From Liolophura sinensis (lineage: Eukaryota; Mollusca; Polyplacophora; Chitonida; Chitonidae), in contig NC_088295.1 in the NCBI RefSeq assembly GCF_032854445.1, positions 76,598,028-76,662,027 of the forward strand: DNA of 64,000 bases, read 5' to 3'. Below, piece after piece: positions 10,933-22,800 of the stretch. The notes beneath the pieces were generated by a model that was given only the letters and a program-made list of their open reading frames with translations, made no database searches and had not been told where the DNA came from. The position numbers were made by a program, and so were the translations under genes. Each line of letters starts with the position of its first letter. Within the stretch, counting starts at the first letter, position 1.

Positions 10933-13206
10933 GTAAGCATCCATGTTTATGACTGCACATCAGCCTGGTGCCTTTATGATTATATCGTACCTGAAATACT
11001 TATATTTGTATTCAATTTGAACATTATTTCAACTTTAAAACTTACATTGAATATCATGCATAAAATACCGACTGTCTTCCCTTCATCACCGAAAACTTCT
11101 GCCTGATTCTCCCTTACATCTTTCTGATTGTATTTACAATTTATATAATAGCTTCTTACATAGTCTGGTTGTAGTTTTTTAGGTTGATTATTAAAATGGG
11201 TCTTGCAATCATCGATTTGGGAGGTGCGATCGTGGTATACGTATGGTATACGAATGTCGGACCGCATTTTTATTTTGGCCCAAGCCACATACGGTAATCA
11301 GCCGCTATTAACCAAACTAAAACTAACCAAACTAAAACTAACCTGAGTGCTTAGCTGATAAGTCTTCAATGCCGGAGTCAGAAATTCTATTTTCATGACG
11401 TTTATTTAAATGACAATAAATCGGTGAAAGATAATGCCAAAATATTCAAATACATAAAACATATAACTTTAGAAAATATTATCAGCTAACAATCATATGT
11501 ATCTAGCCGAGTTCTACCTGGACAATATTTGTATTTACATAAGGACTATATTATTTTTATTTATAAAACCAACCATTCCGAAAGAAACATTTGTGCAAAA
11601 CACCTGAAGCTGGCCATTTCACACACCAAAGGTAAACAAAATGCTCATTCGCTTACCATGTTTTGTATCAGTTCATGATCTGTCCATATAACTATCAAAC
11701 AATATCAGTCAGATATAAATAAATGAATTATATTAATAACAGAGTAGAGCTGAAATAATAAAGAGTATTATCAGCAGTCTTTGTAACTGTTCATGTGTTG
11801 TCAATCATGTTACACGAAAATGTAAAATGTGAATATATAGTAGTCAATCAAATCGGATTATGATTGTGCCCATACGAAACATGTAGCTCATTCTTATTCT
11901 AAGTAATATAAAAATGAATAAAGCCTATTGGACCATGTTATAAGGTTAGTAAGTGTAATGTCAGTGAGAAATCATCTGAGCAGGGTCATATCAAATTAGC
12001 TGATGCTCAAAGCAACATTTGTTTATTTATTTATTAGTTTATTTATTTATGTATTTATATATTTACTTGCTGTCGATGACTTAATATATGTACAATAATT
12101 TTACTTATATAATGGTGTTCAGGTAATGTGGGATGAACCTGAGTTCCCGGATAACCACCGGCATTGGCAAGGCACGGACAAACTTTCCCCCGATTGACGT
12201 ACAAATTGGCACACAGTATCAAATGGCCTTAACCGAGCTTAATACTCCACAAAGGGTCCTATAATGACATGGGAAGGAACCTTCACTTAGCGTGAGAATA
12301 TGGAATTGTACATCTTACAACTGATCCACATCCTGCCTTCCTATTATAGAAAACAGGTCTCAGTGACTTACCTGACTGTTACATCAGCAGAACACACACT
12401 CCAGCAAATGTTCATTGTACAAGATCAAAAAAAGGGAATAAAAACCGAAACTAAAGCACTGACAACTTTGTGATAAATTGTAAATGAACAGCCGAAAACT
12501 GATAAACTATCCACGTCAGGCGGAGGTCAGGCCTCGAGGAATCATAGCTAGAATCCGATCATTTACAGGAACGTAATACCGACTAAATACAACAAACATA
12601 CATGTAATGTGTTAAAATGGTAGATTTCACCAAGCACCGTGATTATAATAGAATGGTTTGGGTGGTCAGAGATGTCGAACATACCTGTACGAATTTAAAC
12701 AAAAAAAAATCCAAATCCATCACAGTTGCTGAAAAAATACGTAAATTCAACATATATGATAATTTTAGCTTAAAGATATAAAGTTGAAATCCATCACAGC
12801 TTCATGAAAAGCACATTACAGAAATCCACAAATGGGTCTATTCTCCCAAGACGGAAATATGTAATGGTTCCTACGTTCAGACCACATGAGGCATAAACTT
12901 TTTAGATAACTTTGACTACATCAACATCACGGACATCAAAATTAGCTTGACAGTGAACTATCTACATGATTGCCGCCAAGTCAATAGGCGGTAACAAAAG
13001 GAAACAATAAGCGTTAAAAAAATATGGTTCCGGTAAATTGTAGTCAGTGGCAAGTACATTGCAAATATTTTTGTGTGACAACGTGTACCCTTAGTTGAAA
13101 CATATCTGATACAAAATATTACAAAAAAACAACAGCACCAGAATCATAAGACAGATGATTTTCAGAAATAATTGTCTGTCTGAAGAGACCTGTCGTTTTA
13201 ATCAAA

Positions 13207-15280
13207 TCATTTCAGGAATATTAAAAGCAAACATGATGCCAAGATCAGCACAGGGTTAAAAACTGCCCTCTCGCACTTTGAAATCGAGTCTCCTGTGGTT
13301 GGATTTTGAGATGGTACAGATTGATCACTTATTGTAGTGGGAGGTACCACATCGGTACAGTTTGCTCCTTGAAACCCACTGTCACATCTACAGGAGTTAG
13401 GGCTTATACACGTTCCTTGAGACGAGCAGTTATTTACCGATGAACAAATTGGAGTCTCACACGTCGTACCAAACCATCCAGAAAAACAGTCACATTTGTT
13501 AGGACCGGAGCAATCACCGTGCCCTTGGCACATGCTGACATCGGCACAATCATACTCTCCACACTTCGGTCCTGCCCAACCTGAGTGACACCCGCATGTG
13601 TTCTGTCCAATGCAGTCCCCTCTCCCACTGCAGCTGTTAACCTTTGAGCAGTCGAAGATCATGTGACCTTGGAAAGGTTGCACATCGAGGCTGTAAACAT
13701 CCGGGTCTTCTTCTCGGTCGTACACGCGCGCGTAAATTTCCGATAAAACCGTTGTACCCCACCAATTATTCTCAGCATTTATTGATCCAACTAAAGAGCC
13801 ACCGGGGTGCTCCACTTCCACATACGCCTCCAACCTGGATCTGGGGTTATCGAAATTGTTATCATTCAGCCTGTATTTACCAGATTTAATTCGAACGGTG
13901 GCCAAACTAGAGTAACTTTGTGTTATGTTGTTGTGGGTAAATTCGCCAGAGAAGATTTCAGACGGCGATGATCGAAGTTCCACCACACATTCCCCAGACA
14001 CAGAGTTAAATATGTTACCATCTACATGAACTTTTCTCCATTTGTCAGTTGACGCCTGTGTCTCTGATAGTTCCGCTCTGACGAGCAGCAGGCAATCTGA
14101 CTGGTCTCCGCCAGCCTTGAACTCATTGTTTTCTACCTCCACACTCACGTTGTTCACAGCCCAAACGGCTACAGGTCCACCGTGCTCAAAAACGTTGTCG
14201 ACAATCGACACAGATCTGTTTTCGTTTAAAGGCCTTTGTAAACGTTGAGGAGCGATTACCTCAACCGACAATGAGCCAACGGTGTTATTCTTCATGGTAT
14301 TTCCCCGTACGTTTACGAATGATGGACCCAGGTTACTCTGGGTTTTAATTTTTAGTCCATCGTCGTTGTGATGATTTTCCACAATCGAATTTTCAACAAT
14401 GACACTTTGAGAAACCAGGTGATCATAACTATACTTAATATTTATTCCCGCAGACGAACTGCTGGAGATATTGACATGAACTACCTTCACAAGTCCGAAC
14501 TTTGACTGAATATGAATTCCGTTGTTTCCACTATTAAGCACAGATACGTTCGCAACACCTCTGCTTCCCAAAGATTGGATTTGAACTCCATCGTATAACG
14601 AGTCCCTGATGACTGACCCTCCAAAGTCAAACTGGGCGTAGGGAGCGGTGATTACGACTCCTGTACTTTTGGTATTGAAAAGTTCAACTTCGGACATGTG
14701 GACTTTCAGGGAATCTATTCTTAGTCCTTGTTCAGTGTCGTTTATCATCACATTCTGCAGCCGAGAAACTGGAAATAGTAGAGTATGAGTTTTAGTTAGT
14801 GAAAGATTTCTTTTTTTCACTGTGATTAAACAACACTAGAGAGATTTTAGAGAAAATGTGTTACACATTCTGTAACACACTCTTGCGACTACTTGTACAT
14901 GTAAATGGAAAGTTGTACTGGGGTAAATGTCTAATAATTTCTCACCGAAAACATGTATTTTTAATTTTCTCAGCACAGGTCACGTCTTATATCTTCTCAT
15001 GCCCGGCGATTAACGTACTACTAATCTTACGTGGAAGAAAAACATCAATATTATGAAGTCATATGACTTACAATCGTTAAGTTCACTGGATGCTCTGTCA
15101 ACACCCCCATAACACGAAACAATCACATCTTCAGCGTGGGTACACAACGTCGTGTTAACAACATCGTCGTGCGGACATTCAAGTAAAGAGTTCTCGGTTC
15201 CTAGGCACTGCAGGCCGGAGAGCCAGATCGGTCCAGAGCCCGGCTTGTTCGAAGAAACAAATTCCACATCATCCAGTTGA
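13207..15280 (-). CDS. Copy B, 3' exons: SRCR half, beta-helix, three EGF-like modules, hydrophobic tail
   Basis: On the minus strand, exon 15280-15072 encodes the second half of an SRCR domain (GPIWLSGLQCLGTENSLLEC) and joins in phase 1 to exon 14768-13207. The large exon starts with right-handed beta-helix turns (LQNVMINDTEQGLRI, NSGNNGIHIQ, NNWWGTTVLSEIYARVYD). EGF-like modules follow, beginning CSKVNSCSGRGDC, CADVSMCQGHGDC and CSSVNNCSSQGTC. It ends with a Ser/Thr/Pro linker and a hydrophobic tail (FNPVLILASCLLLIFLK), then TGA at 13207-13209. The paralogous part of copy C (50155-51747) runs on into more EGF and IPT modules, so B has its own shorter C-terminus with a likely GPI signal. Splice sites are clean, but the 5' end of the gene is decayed, so expression is doubtful. 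Confidence 0.75.
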
Positions 15281-15608
15281 CTGCAGAAAAAAAGGATTGT
15301 CCACACAAATTAATAGCTTAAAAACTCATATGGTGAAACCCAGTGGATCTCAAAATCAAATTCATGTTTGTCCAATCATATATTTTTGCAATGCCCGTTT
15401 GTTTATTTATTCGATTTTTTCTTAAACATCATTTGCTAGTTTTACTTTGACCTCAAAAAGGAACTCTTATAACTTATTAGAAAAAACATTAATTAAACCT
15501 CACAGTGTCACTTTAGTTTTACCAAGGATACCGCGCATTCCCTGCGAGGAACAGGCCTTTCGTGAGAAGAGTAGGCCTATATCATACTGACGTGTATTAA
15601 AAACTCAC

Positions 15609-17790
15609 CTGTATCCAAACGATCTACACGCGACTATCGCATCAAGTGCATCAAAGTCCTTGGAGCATATAGTCCCATATTGTCCTTGACGGAGAATCTC
15701 TACGCGTCCGTTTCCCCAACGGACGCATTTTTACATCCTTTTAGCATTTTTAAACAACAATTTGTAAACACTCCACATTCATAATTCTTCACTGACCACA
15801 GAATAAGATTCCCATACTTACAGCGTTTGATGTAAACTCCGCGCCAAGTCGTAGATTCGGGAACAAGTCTTGCCTTTTCTCCATCAAGGCTGCCGACGCT
15901 GAGAATTCCTGTAAACGATGGAGAAACAGAGATGTTGCTAAGTTAGTAATACTAGGTCTTGTGTAAATTTCTATTATTTAATGGACACTGACAACAATCG
16001 TTGACTCACTAAATTTATGTGCCATTTCTAAGCAGTCATTGACTTTACTGGGAAGGAACTCTCTCTGGGAATGTCAGTCAACATGTAAGAGATTGAACCA
16101 ACATGTAAAGTAGCATTACATCCGATACGAGATACACGTGCATCTCACACGTATTATTACTACCAAACAACAACTTCATAAAGTTTGTTTTGCGCAAAAA
16201 AGTGCGAAATAGTGCAAGTCGCCAATATTACTGTTGTGGTAATGGTGAGTTATTTACCTTTGGCGTAGATTCCTGTGTTGAGTGGAAACTGAAGGGTCAC
16301 ACCAGGTTGAATTGTTAAAGACCCGCCTTCCCTGAATGGACGTAAAAATGACTTTGTCTCAAAAATATACAGCAAACCTCATGGCAGCTTCCGAATCATC
16401 GATAGACATGTGTACATATTTTATTCACTTAAAAAGAAATCGTGACATGAGGTGTTAAGTGGCTTCATATCTATATATTTGTACCACTTTGAAATCAAGT
16501 ATTAAAATTACTTCAATGGAATTGTCAATATGACCTTTACCGACAGCGGCAAATAATGCCCATCCCCGGTTCGTATAAAAACGTATTCCATTATCCCAAC
16601 CTAGTCAAACGACATACACTTGCAAAAAATATCCATAAACCCTTAAAACACTCACTCAATGTATATGGATCTTCGAATGACAACAGACTGTGAGACAGCG
16701 ACTACTCCATCTATCTTTCCTCCGTAGGCACCGTCAGTGTCGAACTGGGCAGTAGAAGGGGACAGCAGGTCTTTTGACGTGTCTGACAAACGGTATGGGA
16801 AGTATTCTACTCTTGCCAATCTCATGTCCTTTTCAAATGCACACATTCTTTCCGTTATGTTATTCAGATTGGAAGAACCCCAGTAGCACCGTTTCGCACT
16901 GAAAACATTGTCTTCTGTAAATGCAGGTCCAGAGATCTCGCACTGGGCAATTGGGTTCACAAACGTGTTGTCGTCCATGACAATGCCATACGCCTGAACA
17001 CAAATAGTGTTGGAAACCTGGCTGTTAGTAAAGGAATTGCCGGAAAGCTCAACATCGAACACAGCATTGCTTCCTCTGTACTCTACTACACAATACCCCG
17101 CAATATCGTCAAAATATGTTACTGCTCACTCTCACTTTAAGGTCTTTAGGACTGGGTCCATCAAAAATAGACAGTAGACACGGCAGCTCTTGACATGGAC
17201 ACATGGTTATCTTCGAACTTGATGGTGTTTTTGAAACCTGATCCTAATATCGCCTGCAAGATAGGGGGAGAAGTTTTCCACAAATCTGTTGGACGTCATC
17301 GTCAAGTTGAACGCTTTTCCTGGCAGGTATTTGTTGTTCACGCTGAAAGGTAGCTGTTCCAATAGTTTCCCGTGAATGTGTTATTTACAATGTTCCATAC
17401 GTTATGTGCGTTATTAACGACGCCGATGTTTATCACCGTGGAGCCGAGTAGTGCTCCCCCTGGTCCTATCAATGGACGTATTATGATTGCTGACTGAGCT
17501 GTGTTTCAGGTTAAATTCAATTTCGCCATTGTTTCCATCCCATGCATCTACTCGAATGCAATTTTCATAAAAACCAGTCCTGTTTCTTTGCTCTCAATGC
17601 TGAGCGCCAAGCGAGGCAGCAAGAAGTAACAGTTTTAAAGTCTTTGATCTCCCGGCTTGGAGATCTTTTGTGAAGTTGGAGTAATCAAATACACCATATT
17701 GTGTGGTTGAAAAAACATACACTGCATCGCCTTTAAAGTTCTATTTAACAATGGCCCAGTTCAACACAATTTTGCAAGCCGCTACGGCCT
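15609..17790 (-). pseudogene. Copy B, decayed 5' part: beta-helix exons and SRCR first half
   Basis: Minus-strand pieces in order: about 17790-16656, beta-helix sequence like 47613-48936 of copy C (VNNTFTGNYWNSY, FVENFSPYLAGDI, ending FEKDMRLARVEYFPYRLS and SVVIRRSIYIE at a GTGAGTG donor); 16331-16258, beta-helix cap (GSLTIQPGVTLQFPLNTGI); 15908-15822 (TTWRGVYIKR); about 15730-15609, first half of an SRCR (GRVEILRQGQYGTICSKDF). Damage: at least one +1 frameshift near 17108 (between NIF and DDIAGYC), others near 17200-17340, no signal peptide or upstream exon found, and an in-frame TAA at 15731-15733 with no acceptor just before the SRCR exon. Three of the internal exons still join cleanly, so the decay is recent or patchy. 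Confidence 0.75.
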
Positions 17791-19763
17791 CAGACCCCCC
17801 CATTACTTTTCCATAAGCGACAATGTTAACTTCTAGCGCTGTAGTTCAGTCCCAAACATTCTGTGGTCAATAAGCTTTGGTGCATACCTGGCCCTGTCTG
17901 TGAGAAACTATCCATAAAATTCTTGACATAGGTTAACCGTCAAAATCTGGACCTTTCCATGCCGGCAGCTGGGAGGCGTGCCTAGCAACGCCAAGCGGAC
18001 GTCACTCGCAGCCTCATCACTACCTCACACCTTGTGTACTCTCGCCTAGAATTTCAAACTTTCATCAATAAAGCTCATACCTCCTCAAGGTTTAGACAGT
18101 TTCCAGCATTTTAATACCAAGCATGCACCTACACACCAAAAATGGCCGCCTGGGAGCAAGAAAACACTTGATACCCTAAAATTCAGAGAATTACATTCGT
18201 CCCGACCGAAAAACGGAAGTTGTAATGGGGGTCTGTGTCCATACAAACTGTCCTAGTCCTCCATTATGGCATGACAACAAAATATTTCATCCTACTGTAA
18301 ATAGGGTAATATATTTTTTGTGCTCAGCTGTCGTAAGCACATCTTAACCAACAGTCAATTTGTAATCGGTAGATTCGTATATCCCAAAAACCATTTAAAT
18401 TAAAAGCAGATGCGGTACTGATTAGGATCTAAGTAACATAATCCGGCGTTTCTTTATTTGAGACATCGTTATGGACTAGTGTTTGGTGATAGCAAACATG
18501 ATTTGGTATACTGGTGTTTTCTAGTGTCTATTTAAAAATAATTGACTCTACTGTATGACAACTTGAGCTACAGAATGGAGAGTAAAACCAGAGCAGAGAC
18601 GACAGTGTGATATGGAGTGATATTTGGCAAATGGTCACACGTAACCGATGAAGTCCGGTCTATTATCAATTTAACTGAGCTTATATGGTTTTGTTCCAAC
18701 TGTTCAAGTAAATGAACAATAGCAGCTACCTACAGCCCGTTTGCAACATGGGTTAAGAAGAATTAGGTAAAACAGGCAGTGATGTTACTTGTCTGGACAT
18801 ACTCAAAATGGTGAGTTGACATCACACTTAATGAAGAATAACCTGCAAACAATGCCACGGGACTTGGTCACATGGAGGCTTAGTCTAGAATCAGGATATC
18901 CTGATTTATGCAGAAATACAACATCAAAGACTGCAGATTAGAGAGTTCTACTCGGAACTCAAACTTGCGTCCCCCACACTGACTCTTTGCTTATTTGCTG
19001 TACGACTATCTGTATATCTACTAGCGGTAAAAGAGGGCTTTTGTTTACGTATTAAATGCTTGGTTCTCATCACTTGTGGAACGGTAATATGCACACAAGA
19101 AGACACAGCGGTGGGATAGCAACGGTCTGTGCCCTGCAATAAACTGACAGGTTTTTGAACAAGTCACATTTTCGTAGTGAGTTTATTTAGTTTATACAGT
19201 CTCATGAAATTCTCACTTTGGATATACCCGCAAGTCATATCGACCCGACATGTACAATCTAAAAGCTTTAAGTTCTCGCTGATATATGAGTTAAATGGGT
19301 ATTATCCATACTTTACGAGTATAGTGATATTATATTGTTTATCTATAGGTTTAATATGTAAAAGGCTACCAGACCACCACTAACACCATATATGGGAAAA
19401 GTACTATTGTGCTCCGCTCTATCGAGGAAGACTGCAAGCAAACAAATATCTGCGTGCTTTGACCCTATTCTCTTTGTGGGAACGTCAAGTAAGACCAGGG
19501 GCATGTGGGGAAGGGCGGGGCTGACGCCTCAAACCCCTGCTGGAGCGCACTGAGTCATAAACTTGGTATAGTGTTTACAAAAGACTTTACCTGGAGAAGC
19601 TTTTCTTTGTATTGAGCTCTGCACTTCAATACAAACCTTGGGGTGTGTTAAACTGAAGCCCAGGTTCTGCAAAATTTGACTTATGAGAAATGACGGAATA
19701 TAGGTTATGTACTGTAATAAATAGCCTGTGCTTTAGCGGATCTCTCTCTTAGACGACGAGTAA
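17791..19763. other. Region between divergent copies B and C
   Basis: I see no coding exon here. A CAAGCGAGGCAGCAAGAAGT segment, an interspersed-repeat motif, lies just inside the decayed part of B at about 17606. The stretch should contain the promoter of copy C, but I found no clear TATA box near 19764. A pyrimidine-rich TCTCTCTTAG ends at 19753, ten bases before the ATG, so the start codon may sit on an exon preceded by a 5'-UTR intron. Confidence 0.5.
18571..18663 (+). repeat. Dispersed repeat, copy 2 (also at 6539)
   Basis: It shares AGAGTAAAACCAGAGCAGAG, GACAGTGTGATATG and GTCACACGTAACC with 6539-6625. Similarity is about 75% by eye and fades on both sides. Confidence 0.55.
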
Positions 19764-19860
19764 ATGAACAGGACAGACATGGCTGGCGTCTCCTACTTCA
19801 TGGGGTCTGCTTGGGCTGTGTTGGTCTTACTCACGGCACGTATGGTTGCCGCCCAGCAAG
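19764..19860 (+). CDS. Copy C exon 1: signal peptide
   Basis: ATG at 19764 opens MNRTDMAGVSYFMGSAWAV, then VLLTARMVAAQQ, a typical n-region, hydrophobic core and AxA-type cleavage site. The donor AAG|GTAAGA is at 19861. A second ATG at 19779 (MAGVSYF) would also give a good signal peptide. Phase 1 joins to 26770, giving QQG followed by NCSSALGMESG. The intron of 6.9 kb that follows holds most of the repeats of the 20-27 kb region. Confidence 0.85.
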
Positions 19861-22800
19861 GTAAGATGTTTATACAATGTCTTCAGTTTGTCAAGATCTC
19901 ACTTTGTCTGTTTCCCACCGTGTCAGACCAGGTAGTTCAGATCAAGAAACGTTTATATCACACTGGTAGAACTGCCCCTTAATAACCTTAATACGCAAGT
20001 ATAATTAGCACTGCTTTGCGACTACCTATTTTATCATGTTACTGGAGGGACATACAACATACAAACTTGGGCTCATCAGTCGTATGGGTTAATTCAAGGT
20101 CTTTGATTTAGAAATTAAGTGGAGATAAACCATCATTGTATCCAACGTACTATAGCTATAATTACAAATGATTCAAACAGTGGAAATAAGTAAACTCCAA
20201 TTATCAAAGTCAAATTCTAAGACACTTGCAAACCGACTGTGCGGATAGTATATTCAGAGTGGAAACACATGCACACCTGGTTTCTTCTGCGTTATTACTG
20301 ATTGAGTGGTGTTATTTCTGTCATAAAATACGGAGTATCGATCGTTCTATTTAAACCTCTCCTTGTTTCTGAATCGGACAGATCTGACATTTTCCGCAGT
20401 GACAGATAGAGTGTATATATGAATTGAACGGTCTGAACGGTCTGAAGTTTAAATGTTGACGTTTTTGAATTACAGATGAGATACTTTAGTTAAAGTATCT
20501 TCTCATCAAGAGATTTATTTCACTGCCACTCAAATTGCATGGACCTACCCAATAGTATGACAACACTACTCCCAGACAGCTGCGTATCAGCAATAAAGGG
20601 AGAGCACATGGTTTCAGTCCAGCATTTGCTTTAAATTTCGAAATCAAAAGATCCCATCCTTTGCTAATGGCATGTTCGCGTAGAAATAAAACATAGCTTT
20701 CTCTGTTCAAATCATATATATGAAGCAGACGGGAATTGTCTACTTTTTTAAGACAAAGAGCTTCATGCTGGCTTAAAAAATCAAGTTTTTAATGTTTCGA
20801 CTGACTGCGGCGAACGCTGTAGCAACATACTCAAGACGATGCAACTGTAGATATCACATGTGTGCGGAACATTGGTTATGCAAAATGGAATACTGCACAG
20901 AAGGAAAACATACTGTGGAAGATCACCTCTTTTATCGCACTTTTGTTTATTACTCAGTATCATAAAGGAACTTGATGGATGAATTTGTCATTTGAGTAAC
21001 ATCGGCTTTGTCTTGCTGATAAAATACATAGATTAAGAGCAGTTTCCTTCAGCCATTTTACTTGCACATCTCTGCACAATTTCTAATACTCATTTCTAAT
21101 ACTCACCGAGATACTCACGTATAGGACTACAGACCCTAACACTTAAGTGACCGTCACTAATAACATGGACCCCCAACATCTTGGTGGCGTTATACAATGT
21201 CATTTCTCCTCAAAATCCCTTCCCTGCATGAAAGCTGAAATATGGCTCTCTTGGGGTGTTGCGGAAAACAGGTTCTACTTCCCCCATGGTTAGCGTACCA
21301 TCGTGGCACAGTGACAGAGGAGCCTCTCGCCAATGCGGTCGCTCTTAGTTCAAGTCCAAGCTCATGCTGGCCTTCTTTCTGGCTGTACGTGGGAAGATCT
21401 GCCAGCAACCTGCTGATGGTCGTGGGTTTCTCCCCGCTCTCTGCCCTGTTTTTCCCATCATAATGCGGGCCGCCGTCGCATAAGTGAACTGTTCTTCAGT
21501 ACGCCCTAAAACACCAATCAAATAAATAAATAAATAAATATACAAACAAGTTGGAGCGTGTGCAATCTTTACAGTGAAATCTGCAATGACCCGAGCACAG
21601 TTGTATTCAAGGGAAGGCGAACGTTGTAAGGTGAAATCTGATCTGTACAGAGAAAAACGCTGATCGTAAACCTAACGAAAGCAACTGAACAAATTAAGGA
21701 TGTGGGTAACTGGGGGTGGGGCGGCTAGGTTTCGGGACGTGGTTGGAAAGGGGAGAACATTGATACAAAATGAACAGCTACATCTATAGTCATTCCCAAT
21801 GATCATGACAAAGTATTGCCTGAACATAACACATGTGAAAATCTGTGGATTTTTACCACCCGCGGTCACATTTCAGTGGATGTGGACACTATTCCCGCCC
21901 ACTCTGTATCAGATTTATATTTGTTTTCGGTCTTCTTTTGTTTTTTATGCGGGATTCAATAACTGCAATTTTTGACCACATGTTCATACCCCCCACACTG
22001 CCTGTTTTAACGACTTCAATTTTCGGGCACACACCCATACTTCGCACATTCGGGCGTTTTCATACAAAAACAAGCAATAGATGACTTAGTATAAGACGAA
22101 AGAAGGCCCGCAATGTGGGTGTGGCGTTTTACGCAGTCATGCAAATGGCATAGGTATAGCGGACAGAAAACTAATTACCCTATAGTTGAAGCAGCGTTAC
22201 CTACAGCACATCATTAAATTCGAGCCTATTGTTCACATTTTATAATTTGGTTGGCAAATGTTATACGGGGATGAAAACATATTAGAGTCAAATCGACTGG
22301 TGTTCTGTGACGTTATCTTCCGAAATAAACTGACGGCCAAAAGAAACATTACAAAGAGCTCAAATCAATTTATTTTGCCAAAGGAAAAACAGGATGACTG
22401 AAGTTTAATATATTGAAAAAAACCAATGACTTCAGATACTGAAAGTCTTGAGTAAGAACGGACAAAGTAACCCTCAAATCATTTTACAAGTGAACAAATA
22501 GAGCAGGGGTAGGAAAATAGCCATTCCATCTTGGTTAGCAATGGGCAGAGTATACAAAAAGTTGATTATTTTTAAAATCAGTCAATATCAACAACAATCA
22601 ATATCGCGTGTGGCCACCCCTTGCTTCAATGCATAAAAAAACTCTCCAACGCATAGAAATAGTCTGATGAGATGACATAGGATTCGTTGTCATTCATCTT
22701 GGAGAGCGAATCGCAGTTCTTGTCGGTTGGCTGCGAGGTGTAGCCATTGTCTTACTCGACGACCCATGTTCTTGGCCTGTCCGATGTCTGCCCTGTCTGC

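Larger units (their letters stand above)
4861..13206. other. Intergenic region between copy A and inverted copy B
   Basis: There is no convincing coding exon here; open frames are short and lack domain signal. It holds the 3' flank of copy A, a 322-bp tandem duplication, one fragment of a second SINE family, a 58-bp direct duplication, a 38-bp satellite and one Nin-like SINE, each listed separately. The rest is AT-rich single-copy sequence. Short simple runs occur near 12019-12062 (TTTA type) and 11311-11344 (two copies of a 17-bp AACCAAACTAAAACTA-type unit). Confidence 0.7.
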
